From NCBI GenBank assembly GCA_002747035.1, contig PDRZ01000018.1, forward strand, positions 104,492-168,491: a stretch of DNA of 64,000 nt, written 5' to 3'. The notes under the pieces are model-generated. The model worked only from the letters and a program-made list of their open reading frames with translations. It did not search any database and was not told the origin of the DNA. Below, piece after piece: positions 18,506 through 31,610 of this stretch. Both the position numbers and the translations under genes were made by a program. Every line of letters begins with the position of its first letter. Position 1 is the first letter of the stretch. The stretch comes from Rhodobacterales bacterium (GTDB lineage Bacteria > Pseudomonadota > Alphaproteobacteria > Rhodobacterales > Rhodobacteraceae).

Positions 18506-19231
18506 ATGCCCCTAGCCCATGACAATATCGCCAAAATTGCCCTTGCCCCTCTGCTGATCGCTCAGGCACTTTATGTGCGTCAGAAAGCGTTGATCCTGCC
18601 CGAACCGCCCGGCGCACGCAGCGGCACGACAGGCGACGGCCCGCCCCTGCGGGTGTTGATTGCCGGGGACAGTTCGGGCGCGGGGGTTGGGGCCTCGCAT
18701 CAATCCAGGGCCCTGTCGGGACAGCTGGCCACGGCGCTTGGCCGCCATTACCGCGTCTTCTGGCAACTGGAGGCGGCAACCGGGGCAACCACCCGTGCCA
18801 CGCTGAACCGCTTGCGCACCCTGACGGAGGGAGAATTTGACGTGGCCGTTCTGGCGCTTGGGGTCAATGACGTGACTAGGGGCGTGCGGCTGAAGCATTG
18901 GGTACAGGATCACGCGGCCCTCGCCGATCTGTTGCGCAACAGGTTCGGGGTGCGGCGCATTCTGGTTTCCGGGCTGCCGCCCATGGGCCAGTTCCCGCTT
19001 CTGCCGCAACCGCTGCGTCGCATTCTTGGGCAAACCGCACAGAGATTCGACACCGCGCTTGCCGCGCACTGTGCGCGCAGCCCGGGCATAACCCACCTGC
19101 CCTTTACCCTGCCTTTTCGACCGGACTATATCGCGCGGGACGGGTTTCACCCGTCCGAGGGGGCCTATACGCTCTGGGCCGATATGGTAGCAGGCAAGAT
19201 CCTTTCTTCATCTGGTCCTTCATCTGATTGA
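18506..19231 (+). CDS. SGNH/GDSL-family hydrolase
   Basis: 241 residues from MPLAHDNIAKIALAPLLIAQ, with an N-terminal hydrophobic stretch that may be a membrane anchor or uncleaved signal. Block I is IAGDSSGAGVG (nucleophile Ser56 in GDS), block III is LGVNDVTRG and block V is DGFHPSEGAY, so Ser, Gly, Asn and His are all in place. It is likely an esterase or lipase acting at the membrane or periplasm. A longer frame reaching 18398 runs into the ppaC terminator region and is not preferred. Confidence 0.82.
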   Translation: MPLAHDNIAKIALAPLLIAQALYVRQKALILPEPPGARSGTTGDGPPLRVLIAGDSSGAGVGASHQSRALSGQLATALGRHYRVFWQLEAATGATTRATLNRLRTLTEGEFDVAVLALGVNDVTRGVRLKHWVQDHAALADLLRNRFGVRRILVSGLPPMGQFPLLPQPLRRILGQTAQRFDTALAAHCARSPGITHLPFTLPFRPDYIARDGFHPSEGAYTLWADMVAGKILSSSGPSSD

Positions 19232-19367
19232 AACGCATTGCCCCCTGTTGAGGGGCAGCGTTGGCGGCAACGCCCCGTTCACCCCGCAGCCCCCGAATCC
19301 ACTGGCCATGCGGCAACGGCTTTGCCATACCTGCGCACAAGGTCGAAAACCGGCAAAGGACATCCAC

Positions 19368-20243
19368 ATGACCCGCATCATCTCTGCTCTCTCCGAGGTT
19401 TCCGCAAATTACGACGCGCTGTTCGTCGATCTCTGGGGCTGTGTGCATGACGGGGTGCGGGCGATCCCCTCTGCGGTGGCCGCGCTGCAAGCCTATCGTC
19501 AAACCGGAGGCACCGTGGTTCTGGTGACCAATTCGCCCAAAACCCGCGCAGGTGTGGCGACCCAGCTGGCACAGTTCGGCGTGCCAGACGATGCCTGGGA
19601 CACCATCGCCACGTCGGGGGACAGCGCCCGGGCGGCGATGTTTCGCGGCATGGTGGGGAAAAATGTCTATTTCATGGGCGAATGGCACCGGGACGAAGGG
19701 TTTTTCGAAGCTTTGTCGGTGATCGACTCGCCTGTCGAAATCACCCGCGTGCCGTTGGACGAGGCCGAAGGTATCGTCTGTTGCGGCCCCTTTGATCCCA
19801 TGGCCGACCCGGATGTGAACCGCGCCGATTTCCTTTATGCCAAGCAAAAGGGGCTCAAACTGCTCTGTGCCAACCCCGATATCGTGGTGGACCGGGGCGA
19901 CGTGCGGGAATGGTGCGCCGGAGCACTGGCGCGGCTTTATACCGAAATGGGGGGCGAAAGCCTTTATTTCGGTAAACCCCACCCGCCCATTTATGACCTG
20001 GCCCGCCGCCGTTTGACCGCCACGGGGCGCGATGTGGAGAACCGCCGAATCCTTGCCATCGGCGACGGCATCCACACCGATATTCAGGGGGCATTGGGTG
20101 AGGATATCGATTCTCTCTTTATCACCGGCGGATTGGCGCGGACCCAGACCGGGACCACGGATCAACCGGATGAAAGCGCTCTAACTGCCTATCTTGAAAA
20201 GGAAATGATCGAACCCAGCTTTTCAATCGGGCAGTTGCGATAG
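19368..20243 (+). CDS. HAD-superfamily class IIA hydrolase (NagD-like, TIGR01459 type)
   Basis: 291 residues. HAD motif I appears as FVDLWGCVHDGV (Asp nucleophile, with the second Asp replaced by Gly in the usual DxD position, as is common in this subgroup), motif II as LVTNSPKTR, motif III with YFGKPHPPIYD and motif IV as AIGDGIHTDIQGA. It is likely a small-molecule phosphatase, with unknown substrate. AAAGGA lies 8 nt before ATG 19368. The Asp-to-Gly change at the acid/base position could alter activity and deserves alignment. Confidence 0.83.
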   Translation: MTRIISALSEVSANYDALFVDLWGCVHDGVRAIPSAVAALQAYRQTGGTVVLVTNSPKTRAGVATQLAQFGVPDDAWDTIATSGDSARAAMFRGMVGKNVYFMGEWHRDEGFFEALSVIDSPVEITRVPLDEAEGIVCCGPFDPMADPDVNRADFLYAKQKGLKLLCANPDIVVDRGDVREWCAGALARLYTEMGGESLYFGKPHPPIYDLARRRLTATGRDVENRRILAIGDGIHTDIQGALGEDIDSLFITGGLARTQTGTTDQPDESALTAYLEKEMIEPSFSIGQLR

Positions 20244-20346
20244 GCAAATTAGCCCTTGATTTTCTGCGACCGCAAAGTAATAAAGTTGCCAGCAGGCGGA
20301 CGAATACGCCCGAATATTACCTAACGGAAGGCCCAGGGAGGGCGGT

Positions 20347-20790
20347 ATGTTGGACAATCTGCCACGCGGAACCATCACCATTGAAGAAATCGAAATGGGG
20401 ATGACACGCCATTTGCGCAAAGTGGTGACGGACGAAGATATCGAAATGTTCGCGCAGGTGTCCACGGACCGGAACCCAGTGCATTTGGACGACGACTATG
20501 CCCGCGACACGATTTTCGAGGGCCGCATTGCCCATGGGATGCTGACCGCCGGGCTGATTTCCGCCGTGATCGGGGAACAGCTTCCCGGCCATGGCACGAT
20601 CTATATGGGCCAGTCGCTCAAATTTCTTGCCCCTGTGCGCCCCGGCGACACGGTTCTGGCCGAGGTTGAGGTGATCGACATCGACCCCGCCAAACGTCGC
20701 GTACAGCTGGATTGCCGCTGTCTTGTGGATGGCAAGAAGGTGCTGGTGGGCCAGGCCACCGTTCTGGCCCCCTCGGCCAAGTTCGACTAA
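20347..20790 (+). CDS. MaoC-family (R)-hydratase
   Basis: 147 residues of hot-dog fold. The catalytic hydratase motif is seen as STDRNPVHLDDDYARDTIFEGRIAHG in pieces: Asp and His in DRNPVHLDDDYA (about 40-51) and the GRIAHGML segment. It hydrates trans-2-enoyl-CoA to (R)-3-hydroxyacyl-CoA, as PhaJ does, possibly feeding polyhydroxyalkanoate or fatty-acid metabolism. It precedes ribF with 48 bp between them. The ribosome site is AGGGAGGGCGGT before the ATG. Physiological substrate is uncertain. Confidence 0.88.
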   Translation: MLDNLPRGTITIEEIEMGMTRHLRKVVTDEDIEMFAQVSTDRNPVHLDDDYARDTIFEGRIAHGMLTAGLISAVIGEQLPGHGTIYMGQSLKFLAPVRPGDTVLAEVEVIDIDPAKRRVQLDCRCLVDGKKVLVGQATVLAPSAKFD

Positions 20791-20838
20791 CCCGGGATCA
20801 CACTTGCACCGGGGCGCGGGGGCGGCTAACCAAGCCGC

Positions 20839-21777
20839 ATGCGTATCATCCGTGACTATCAATTCGTAACCGATCAGGACCGTGGCGCCGCCGCGGCGAT
20901 TGGCAATTTCGACGGTGTTCATATCGGGCACCAGGCGGTGATCGATCTGACCCGGGCCGAGGCCGACAGGATCGGTGCCCCCCTTGGGATCATGACCTTT
21001 GAACCCCACCCGCGGCAGTTTTTTGCCCCCGACGCCCCGGCCTTTCGCCTGATGGGGACCGAGGCGCGGGCGCATCGGTTGGAAAAGCTGGGGGTTGAGC
21101 GGCTATACGAGCTGAATTTCAATGCCACCCTGTCGGCGCTGACGCCCGAGGAGTTCGCCGCCAAGGTGGTTGTCGAAGGGTTGGGGTTGAAACACGTGGT
21201 CGTGGGCGCGGATTTCTGTTTCGGCAAGGGGCGCGCGGGGTCGGTCGAGGACCTGCAAACCTTTGGCGCGGAGATGGGGTTTGGCGTGACCATTGCAGAG
21301 TTGCTCCATGGCGCGCAGGGCGAGGTCAGTTCAACCGCCATCCGGGCCGCGTTAACCGAGGGCCGTCCGCGCGACGCGGCCGATATGCTGGGCCATTGGC
21401 ACCGGATCGGCGGCGTGGTGATCGGCGGCGAACAACGGGGCCGCGAATTGGGTTATCCCACCGCCAACATGTCGATCGAGGGGTTGCACCCGCCCAAATT
21501 CGGCGTTTACGCAGTGTTGGTGGATGTGTTGAATGGCCCGCACAAGGGCAGCTATCACGGCGCGGCCTCCATGGGGATGCGCCCCATGTTCAACGGGCAG
21601 GAGCCGAATATCGAAACCTTCCTGTTCGATTTCACCGGCGATCTTTACGGGGCCGAATTGTCGGTCGGGCTGGTTGATTATCTGCGCCCGGAAAAGACGT
21701 TTGACTCGCTGGAGGCGCTGATTGCGCAGATGGCGACCGATTGCGCACGCGCCCGCGATAGTCTTGAGGCGTTATGA
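20839..21777 (+). CDS. ribF: Bifunctional riboflavin kinase / FAD synthetase
   Basis: 312 residues converting riboflavin to FMN and FAD. The N-terminal nucleotidyl transferase shows IGNFDGVHIGHQAVI (about 16-30) and FEPHPRQFF, and SSTAIRAAL marks the end of the adenylyltransferase half. The C-terminal flavokinase has GYPTANMSIEG and the PNIETFLFDFTGDLYG segment. It overlaps the next gene by 4 bp (ATGA), so the two are translationally coupled. Confidence 0.97.
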   Translation: MRIIRDYQFVTDQDRGAAAAIGNFDGVHIGHQAVIDLTRAEADRIGAPLGIMTFEPHPRQFFAPDAPAFRLMGTEARAHRLEKLGVERLYELNFNATLSALTPEEFAAKVVVEGLGLKHVVVGADFCFGKGRAGSVEDLQTFGAEMGFGVTIAELLHGAQGEVSSTAIRAALTEGRPRDAADMLGHWHRIGGVVIGGEQRGRELGYPTANMSIEGLHPPKFGVYAVLVDVLNGPHKGSYHGAASMGMRPMFNGQEPNIETFLFDFTGDLYGAELSVGLVDYLRPEKTFDSLEALIAQMATDCARARDSLEAL

Positions 21778-22250
21778 GCAGCACCGATCCCATCGACCGG
21801 ACCGGGCTGCGCCCGCGGTTCTGGGAGACAAAGCCGCTTGCCAGGCTGAGCCAAAAGGAATGGGAGGCGCTGTGCGACGGGTGCGGAAAATGCTGTCTGA
21901 ACAAGCTTGAGGACGAGGAGAGCGGGGTTGTCGCACTGACCAATCTAGCCTGCCGGTTGTTTGACGACAGCACCTGTCGCTGTGCCCAATACCCGATCCG
22001 GCACCAGTTCGTGCCGGAATGTATCACGTTGAAGCCCGAAAACCTGGACCAGCACGCCTATTGGATGCCCGAAACCTGTGCCTATCGCCTGCTTTGGGCG
22101 GGCGAGCCGCTTTACAACTGGCACCCGTTGATTTCTGGTGATCCGCAATCGGTTCATGACGCCGGGGTGTCGATGCAGAACGCCACCATACCGGAGTTCG
22201 AAGTTGATATGGACGATTGGGAAGAGCACATTATCGAGGAGCCGACCTGA
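21774..22250 (+). CDS. YcgN-like cysteine-cluster protein (UPF0260)
   Basis: 158 residues of the YkgJ/YcgN zinc- or iron-chelating type. The cysteine cluster is visible as CDGCGKCC (about 38-45), CRLFDDSTCRCAQYP and PETCAYRL. Function of the family is unproven. The start overlaps the ribF stop, and threonine aldolase follows directly, so ribF, this gene and ltaE form an operon. Confidence 0.85.
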   Translation: MSSTDPIDRTGLRPRFWETKPLARLSQKEWEALCDGCGKCCLNKLEDEESGVVALTNLACRLFDDSTCRCAQYPIRHQFVPECITLKPENLDQHAYWMPETCAYRLLWAGEPLYNWHPLISGDPQSVHDAGVSMQNATIPEFEVDMDDWEEHIIEEPT

Positions 22251-22251
22251 C

Positions 22252-23295
22252 ATGTATTTTGCATCCGACAATGCGGGGCCTGCTTTGCCCCAGGTGGCGA
22301 AAGCGGTGATGGAGGCCAACGCGGGCTATGCCATGCCTTACGGAGCCGATGCGATCATGGACCGGGTGCGGGATCAGATCCGCGAACAGTTCGAAGCGCC
22401 CGACGCAGCGGTGTATCTGGTGGCGACGGGTACGGCGGCCAATGTGCTGGCGCTGGCCACGCTGGCCGATCCCTGGGAGACAATATTCTGTTCCCCGACC
22501 GCCCATATCCACGAAGACGAATGCAACGCGCCTGAGTTTTATTCCGGGGCCAAGCTGAGCCTTGTGGGCAGCGAGGACAAGATGACCCCGGCGGCGCTTC
22601 GGACGGCGATCGAGGCCGAGGAAACCCGGGGCGTCCACGGTCCTCAGCGCGGGCCCGTTTCCGTGACACAGGTGACCGAGCGCGGGGCCGTCTATTCGCT
22701 GGACGAATTGGCGGGGCTGACCAAAGTGGCGCGGGACTTTGGGTTGAAAACCTATCTGGACGGCGCGCGGTTTGCCAATGCGCTGGCCGCGCTGGGGTGT
22801 AGCCCGGCCGAGATGAGTTGGAAATCCGGGTTTGATGCGGTGAGCGTTGGCGGCACCAAAAACGGGTGCATGGGGGTTGAGGCCGTGGTGTTTTTCGACC
22901 CCTCCCACGCCTGGGAATTCGAATTGCGGCGCAAGCGCGGGGCGCATCTGTTTTCCAAGCACCGGTTTTTGTCGGCGCAAATGGCGGCCTATCTTGAGGA
23001 TGGGGCGTGGCTGGAAAGCGCCGCCCGGGCCAATGCGGCCTGTGCGCGTCTGACCGAAGGGTTGCGCGCCCTGCCCGGCGTGACGTTTCAGAACAGGCCA
23101 GAGGCGAATATCATTTTTTCCAGCCTGCCGCGCGCCGCCCATCAGCGTCTGCACGCGGCGGGAGCGATGTATTACGTGCTGGACGGAGATTACACGACCG
23201 GGGACGCCGACGAGAGGTTGCCGGCGCGGTTGGTGTGTGACTGGTCCATCACCGACGCGCTTGTGGACCGGTTCCTGTCGCTCGTGGCCGGATAA
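22252..23295 (+). CDS. ltaE: Low-specificity L-threonine aldolase
   Basis: 347-residue PLP enzyme cleaving threonine or allo-threonine to glycine and acetaldehyde. It opens MYFASDNAGPALPQVAKAVM, the typical form of the proteobacterial enzyme, and the PLP lysine is Lys203 in SVGGTKNGCMG. The aspartate pairing with the pyridine nitrogen is in TYLDGARFANAL. The start lies 1 nt after the stop of the upstream cysteine-cluster gene. An earlier in-frame start inside that gene is not preferred. Confidence 0.92.
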   Translation: MYFASDNAGPALPQVAKAVMEANAGYAMPYGADAIMDRVRDQIREQFEAPDAAVYLVATGTAANVLALATLADPWETIFCSPTAHIHEDECNAPEFYSGAKLSLVGSEDKMTPAALRTAIEAEETRGVHGPQRGPVSVTQVTERGAVYSLDELAGLTKVARDFGLKTYLDGARFANALAALGCSPAEMSWKSGFDAVSVGGTKNGCMGVEAVVFFDPSHAWEFELRRKRGAHLFSKHRFLSAQMAAYLEDGAWLESAARANAACARLTEGLRALPGVTFQNRPEANIIFSSLPRAAHQRLHAAGAMYYVLDGDYTTGDADERLPARLVCDWSITDALVDRFLSLVAG

Positions 23296-23361
23296 AACAC
23301 GGATAAAGCTGCCCCGCTCGCCCCTCCCTTGCGGGCGGGTCTCGCGTTCCGCTTTGGCGTT

Positions 23362-24192
23362 TCAAGCCGGAAGAGCGACCGGCACCCGCGCCAGAAAGCT
23401 GCGAATTTCCGTTGCGGTTTCAACCGGGTGGGTGATGGGCACCATATGCCCGGCACCCTCGATCACCGCCTGTCGGGCATCGGGAAGGCGGCGGGCGATG
23501 GCGTTGTGAACAGGTTCGACGAAGGCCGAGCTGTCGCCCCCCCGGATCAACAAAACCGGCACCGTGACGGTTTCAATCAACCCCTTGTCCAGCAGGCCGG
23601 GGGTGTCGTGCAGGACCGTGGCGTCATTGGCTTCGACCAAATGGATGCGGTCGGCCATGAAGGCGCGGGTTTCGGGCGGCATCGTGTCCCACGGCGTGCC
23701 GTCGCCCCATTCCCGCAGGAATTCCCGCGCCGCGCCTTCGTTGTCGCCACGGGCCACCGCATCGGTATACCCCGCCATGGCCGCTGCATGGCGCGCGCTC
23801 AGGTCCGGGTCATCACGGTTGGCGGCGGCAAAGAACACGCTTTCGATCAACACCAGGCTGCGCACAAGCTCGGGATGTTCGATGGCCAGCCGCAGCGCCA
23901 CGGTGGCCCCAAAGGAATGGCCGAACACATCCATCGGCCCGTCATCGCCGATCATGTCCACCGCTATGGCCACGCTTTGCTCCTGCATATCCCGGAGCCC
24001 GTCCCAGTCCGCGCTGCGCCCATGGCCGGGCAGGTCAAAGGCGCGCATGTCCAGCTGCTCTCCCAGCACCGAGGCCACGCCTTTCCACGCCCCGGAATGG
24101 GCCAGCGAACAATGCAGCATCAGCGCCCGCCGGTTGCCCTGTCCCATGCGGGTCCAATAGGTGGCGTGGCCACCGCGCATATCCTTTGGCAT
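23362..24192 (-). CDS. Alpha/beta-hydrolase
   Basis: 276 residues starting MPKDMRGGHATYWTRMGQGN. The nucleophile elbow is GHSFGA (Ser93), the lid and acid region includes LLIRGGDSSAF, and the catalytic His is in EGAGHMVPITHP. The oxyanion piece HCSLAHSG follows the first strand. Homologues are annotated as general hydrolases or lipases. It starts just 1 bp after the end of the DsbA-like isomerase gene, so the two are co-transcribed. Confidence 0.85.
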   Translation of the reverse strand: MPKDMRGGHATYWTRMGQGNRRALMLHCSLAHSGAWKGVASVLGEQLDMRAFDLPGHGRSADWDGLRDMQEQSVAIAVDMIGDDGPMDVFGHSFGATVALRLAIEHPELVRSLVLIESVFFAAANRDDPDLSARHAAAMAGYTDAVARGDNEGAAREFLREWGDGTPWDTMPPETRAFMADRIHLVEANDATVLHDTPGLLDKGLIETVTVPVLLIRGGDSSAFVEPVHNAIARRLPDARQAVIEGAGHMVPITHPVETATEIRSFLARVPVALPA

Positions 24193-24193
24193 C

Positions 24194-24796
24194 TCAGTTC
24201 CCCGCCTTTTCCAACCACGTTTCCAGATCTTCCAGCCGGTCCTGTCCCCAGAACCGTTCATCCGTGTCGGTGATGTAGAAGGGCGAACCGAATACGCCGG
24301 CCTCGACCGCGTCCTCGGTATTGCGGCTGTAGGTATCCGCGCCGGTCAACAGCCCCGAGGTGGTCAGGCCGGGATCAAACCCCGCCGCGTCAAGACAGGC
24401 CTGGATCACCTCGTCCTGGCTGATATCTTTTTCTTCGACCCAGGTGGCGCGCATGATGCCATGGACCAGCTTGCCAAGGTCCCCGCCCCCCGCGTTCTGG
24501 GCCGCGATGATGGCATAAGAAGCGGGCGCACCATTCACCGGCCAGAAGGCGGGCGCATAGTTCATCGTGATCCCGCGTTTTTCCGCCTGGCGCACCAGAT
24601 CCTGATTACGGTAGGCGATCCGGCTTGGGTGGCGGTCCCTGGGCAGGGTGCCGCCGGTGCGCATGAATACCTGGCCGATATCCATGGGTTTATAGGTGAT
24701 CGTGGCGCCGTGTTTCGCCGCCATCTCCTCGAGCCGGGTTCCGGCGAGGAAGGCCCAGGGGCTGAGCACCGTGAAATAATAGTCGATATGGGCCAT
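24194..24796 (-). CDS. 2-hydroxychromene-2-carboxylate isomerase-like (DsbA/GST-kappa fold)
   Basis: 200 residues, HCCA isomerase family. It starts MAHIDYYFTVLSPWAFLAGT; the SPW segment replaces a DsbA CXXC motif and the serine is the glutathione-contacting residue of the family. EAGVFGSPFYITDTDERFWG (in the last third) is the usual family end motif. It likely acts on aromatic or glutathione-linked intermediates, but a naphthalene pathway is not implied. A GGAGACACCC site precedes the ATG. Confidence 0.85.
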   Translation of the reverse strand: MAHIDYYFTVLSPWAFLAGTRLEEMAAKHGATITYKPMDIGQVFMRTGGTLPRDRHPSRIAYRNQDLVRQAEKRGITMNYAPAFWPVNGAPASYAIIAAQNAGGGDLGKLVHGIMRATWVEEKDISQDEVIQACLDAAGFDPGLTTSGLLTGADTYSRNTEDAVEAGVFGSPFYITDTDERFWGQDRLEDLETWLEKAGN

Positions 24797-25039
24797 GGGT
24801 GTCTCCTTGATCGCCTGCGGTCGCCTGCGGTCGGGCGCGCATCGTAGTGCGCACAGGTTAGGCCGATTTTTCCCCGGACGGAAACCCGCAAAACGCACCG
24901 ATCCGGGGCTGCGCCCACACGTAATTAACCAAAGAGTCCCCCGGTACCGGCTGGTTTGTTGCGGAAGGGATTGCAGAAGTGTTAAGCGATGGGCACGTCA
25001 CGAATCTGCCATGTCCGCCCTGCTCCCGGAGACACCCCA

Positions 25040-26050
25040 ATGCCGCTCGCAAAAGAACCCAAGCTTATTTCCGGCAATGCCAACCTGCCACTGGCCCAGT
25101 CGATCACCCGACGTATGTCGATCCATCGCGGTACGCCGCTGGATCTGGTCGATGCGCGGGTCGAGCGGTTCAATGACGGCGAGATTTTCGTCGAGGTTTA
25201 TGAAAACGTACGGGGCGAGGATATGTTCATCATCCAGCCCACGTCGAACCCGGCCAATGACAACCTTATGGAATTGCTGATCATTGCCGATGCGATGCGC
25301 CGCTCGTCGGCCAAGCGCACCACCGCCGTGATCCCCTATTTCGGATATGCCCGGCAGGATCGCCGCACCAAGGCGCGCACGCCGATTTCCGCCAAGCTGG
25401 TGGCCAATATGATCGCCGGTGCGGGGATCGAGCGGGTATTGACCATGGACCTGCACGCGGCCCAGATCCAGGGGTTCTTTGACATCCCCGTAGACAACCT
25501 TTATGCTAGCCCGATTTTTGCGCTGGATATCAAGGCGCAATTCAAGGATGAGATGTCCGATGTCATGATCATTTCGCCCGACGTGGGCGGCGTGGCCCGG
25601 GCGCGCGAGTTGGCCAAACGGATCAACGCGCCGCTGGCCATCGTTGACAAGCGCCGGGAAAAGCCCGGTGAGATCGCGGAAATGATCGTGATTGGCGATG
25701 TGAAGGGCAAACGCTGTATCATCGTGGACGATATCTGTGACACCGCCGGAACCCTGTGCAAGGCGGCCGAAGTCATCATGGAACACGGCGCGACCGAGGT
25801 GCATTCCTATATCACCCATGGCGTGCTTTCGGGGCCAGCGGTGGAGCGGATCACCAACTCTGTCATGAAATCTCTGGTCATCACGGATTCGATTCATCCC
25901 ACCGAATCCGTTAAAGAGGCCCCCAATATCCGCATTGTGCCCACCGCACCGATGTTTGCGCAGGCGATGCTGAACATCTGGAACGGCACTTCGGTGTCGT
26001 CTCTTTTTGATACGAATATGTTGGAACCCATCTACGAAGGCATATTCTGA
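25040..26050 (+). CDS. prs: Ribose-phosphate pyrophosphokinase
   Basis: 336 residues making PRPP from ribose-5-phosphate and ATP for nucleotide, His and Trp synthesis. Seen are the ATP-binding [16 protein letters not shown] region, the [20 protein letters not shown] metal/ribose block (after Met-Asp) and the PRPP loop [17 protein letters not shown]. The ATG at 25040 is preferred over an in-frame ATG 51 bp upstream, as the start [19 protein letters not shown] matches homologues. It appears monocistronic. Confidence 0.97.
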   Translation: MPLAKEPKLISGNANLPLAQSITRRMSIHRGTPLDLVDARVERFNDGEIFVEVYENVRGEDMFIIQPTSNPANDNLMELLIIADAMRRSSAKRTTAVIPYFGYARQDRRTKARTPISAKLVANMIAGAGIERVLTMDLHAAQIQGFFDIPVDNLYASPIFALDIKAQFKDEMSDVMIISPDVGGVARARELAKRINAPLAIVDKRREKPGEIAEMIVIGDVKGKRCIIVDDICDTAGTLCKAAEVIMEHGATEVHSYITHGVLSGPAVERITNSVMKSLVITDSIHPTESVKEAPNIRIVPTAPMFAQAMLNIWNGTSVSSLFDTNMLEPIYEGIF

Positions 26051-26151
26051 GCCAACCCCGGTTGTTACGGGGTGCCTTCCGGCACCGGGATCACGACCAG
26101 GCGATGATAAACCACGCGGCGCGTTTCGATTTCCATCGGGCGCGCCGCGCG

Positions 26152-26197
26152 GCGTTTCCAGCTGTTGCTGTGATCCAGCAAAGCTGGAAACGCTTTA
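26152..26197. repeat. Palindromic repeat family B, right-half copy at the lectin stop codon
   Basis: Arms GCGTTTCCAGCT and AGCTGGAAACGC enclose TTGCTG / CAGCAA around GTGATC. It matches the second half of the composite copies at 26581 and 39092. Its terminal TTTA supplies the TAA stop of the H-type lectin gene on the minus strand. Confidence 0.8.
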
Positions 26198-26551
26198 ATA
26201 CAGATCCCAGTCATCTTCGTGACGCGCCGCGCCGATGGCTATCCAGCCGATCCGCATCCGTGCAACCTTGGTATCGCCCCAAGTGCGAAACACAATGTCA
26301 AACCCGTTCTGGGTGATGTATTCCGCCTCGACCTCGGCGCGGACGTTGGTGGAACTGTCCACATCCCACAGGGAAATGGTGCATTGCACCGAAGGTACAG
26401 ATTTGAACGGTTCGTCAAACCGGACCGCATGGCGACATTCGCGATGGCCCGACCCGGTCCACATGTCGCCGCCATCCTGATAATCTTCGAACAGCACCTC
26501 GTTGCCCTGGGCGATACCGATGCTGGATGCGTTGATTTTCTTCATATTCAT
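26195..26551 (-). CDS. H-type lectin domain protein
   Basis: 118 residues. The H-lectin pattern covers about residues 40-110: HAVRFDEPFKSVPSVQCTIS, then SLWDVDSSTNVRAEVEAEYI and FDIVFRTWGDTKVARMRIGW, ending HEDDWDLY. The domain family binds N-acetylgalactosamine in animals and Dictyostelium; a bacterial ligand is unknown. No signal peptide is visible, so export is not obvious. The gene is bracketed by palindromic family B repeats, and its TAA is the first codon-like triplet of the downstream copy. ATG 26545 (MKKIN) is an alternative start. Confidence 0.85.
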   Translation of the reverse strand: MNMKKINASSIGIAQGNEVLFEDYQDGGDMWTGSGHRECRHAVRFDEPFKSVPSVQCTISLWDVDSSTNVRAEVEAEYITQNGFDIVFRTWGDTKVARMRIGWIAIGAARHEDDWDLY

Positions 26552-26580
26552 TCGCGTTGTATGAGTGTCTTGAGTTCAAC

Positions 26581-26696
26581 CAAAGCGTTTCCGCATGACG
26601 TTGACTCAGCGTGATGTGGAAACGCCGCACAACATATCAGGACTGTGAGCGTTTCCAGCTATTGTGGTGATCCACACAATAACTGGAAACGCTTTA
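26581..26696. repeat. Palindromic repeat family B, composite copy 1
   Basis: Two palindromes in tandem. The first (26582-26625) has AAAGCGTTTCCGCAT and ATGTGGAAACGC arms around GACTCAG. The second (26648-26696) has AGCGTTTCCAG and CTGGAAACGCT arms. Both and the linker align with 39092-39206 at the same length. Confidence 0.88.
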
Positions 26697-26715
26697 TAAG
26701 AACAATGGTACAAAG

Positions 26716-26752
26716 GAAAAAGGCCCCGGATACGCTCCGGGGCCTTTTCAGT
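26716..26752 (-). terminator. Terminator of the atpHAGDC operon
   Basis: GC-rich stem AAAAGGCCCCGGA / TCCGGGGCCTTTT with a short loop is followed on the minus strand by five T. It sits about 20 bp after the atpC stop. Confidence 0.9.
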
Positions 26753-26770
26753 TTCGATGATCCGTTTGGA

Positions 26771-27166
26771 TCAGGCGAGCAGATCGCGCAGCGATCGCAG
26801 ATCGGCGAGCAGCTTGTCGGCCGCATCGCGCGCCTCGGCGCTTGCGTTTTCAACGGCTGCGGTGGCGTCGGCGATCATGGGATCGATATCCGCCGCTTTC
26901 GCATCGGCCAGCGGCATGGCCACTTCGGCGAGAACGCTTGTGCTGTCCGCATTGATCTCGGCAAAACCGCCGGTGACCAGGTAGCCCTTTTCGCCTTCGG
27001 GGCCGTTCACCTTCAACACGCCGGGGCGCAGGGTGGTGATGACGGCGGCATGGCCCGGCATTGCGGTCATGTCGCCATCGGCACCGGGGATCCGGACTTC
27101 ACGCGCCTGATACGAAGCAAGGCTCCGCTCGGGGCTCACCAGATCGAATTGCATCGTATCAGCCAT
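26771..27166 (-). CDS. atpC: ATP synthase F1 epsilon subunit
   Basis: 131 residues with the N-terminal beta-sandwich ([40 protein letters not shown]) and a short helical C-terminus. It regulates and couples F1 to the c-ring. It is the last gene of the operon, 12 bp after atpD. Confidence 0.97.
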   Translation of the reverse strand: MADTMQFDLVSPERSLASYQAREVRIPGADGDMTAMPGHAAVITTLRPGVLKVNGPEGEKGYLVTGGFAEINADSTSVLAEVAMPLADAKAADIDPMIADATAAVENASAEARDAADKLLADLRSLRDLLA

Positions 27167-27178
27167 CAGACGTGCTCC

Positions 27179-29496
<2,318 letters not shown>

Positions 29497-29510
29497 TGCC
29501 TCGTCTCCCC

Positions 29511-31049
<1,539 letters not shown>

Positions 31050-31610
31050 TTATCCGACCTCTTTCATTGCGTTCTGGAGTGATTTGAGACGCGAAGCGAC
31101 CGACGTGTCGATCATTTTCGAGCCCACTTTTACGACGAGACCACCGATGAGGCTTTCATCGACGGTCGCATTGATGTTCACGGTCTTGCCGAATTTCGCC
31201 TTGAGCGTTTTGGCAAGCTTGTCCGACTGGGTCTTGGTCAACGCCTTGGCGCTGGTGACCTCGGCCGTGACTTCGCCCTTGTCCTCGGCAATCGCGGCGC
31301 GCAGCGCGGCGATCAGCTGAGGCAGGATGAACAGGCGTCGTTTCTGCGCCATCAGCGCCAGCGTGTTGCCCATCATCGGCGACAGTTTCATTTTCTTGGC
31401 AATCGCGGCAATCGCGGCACCCTGCTCATCCCGGCTATAAACCGGGGACGAGATCAGCGCGTTGAAGTCAGGGCTATCGTTAAGCGCGCCTTCCAGCGCC
31501 TCAAGATCGCCTTCGACGGCTTTTACCTTTTTGGTTTCCTTGGCCAGGTCAAAGACGGCCGTGGCATAGCGCGCAGCGATGCCGGATGAGATCGAAGCTG
31601 GTTCGGACAC
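31050..31610 (-). CDS. atpH: ATP synthase F1 delta subunit
   Basis: 186 residues from a GTG start at 31610 ([20 protein letters not shown]), with AAGGG about 5 nt upstream. It is the stator link between F1 and subunit b. The C-terminal family motif [20 protein letters not shown] is present. A longer in-frame ATG upstream (31748) would add a 46-residue, non-homologous extension and is rejected. It is the first gene of atpHAGDC; no atpIBEF genes are near, as in other alphaproteobacteria where F0 is elsewhere. Confidence 0.95.
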   Translation of the reverse strand: MSEPASISSGIAARYATAVFDLAKETKKVKAVEGDLEALEGALNDSPDFNALISSPVYSRDEQGAAIAAIAKKMKLSPMMGNTLALMAQKRRLFILPQLIAALRAAIAEDKGEVTAEVTSAKALTKTQSDKLAKTLKAKFGKTVNINATVDESLIGGLVVKVGSKMIDTSVASRLKSLQNAMKEVG

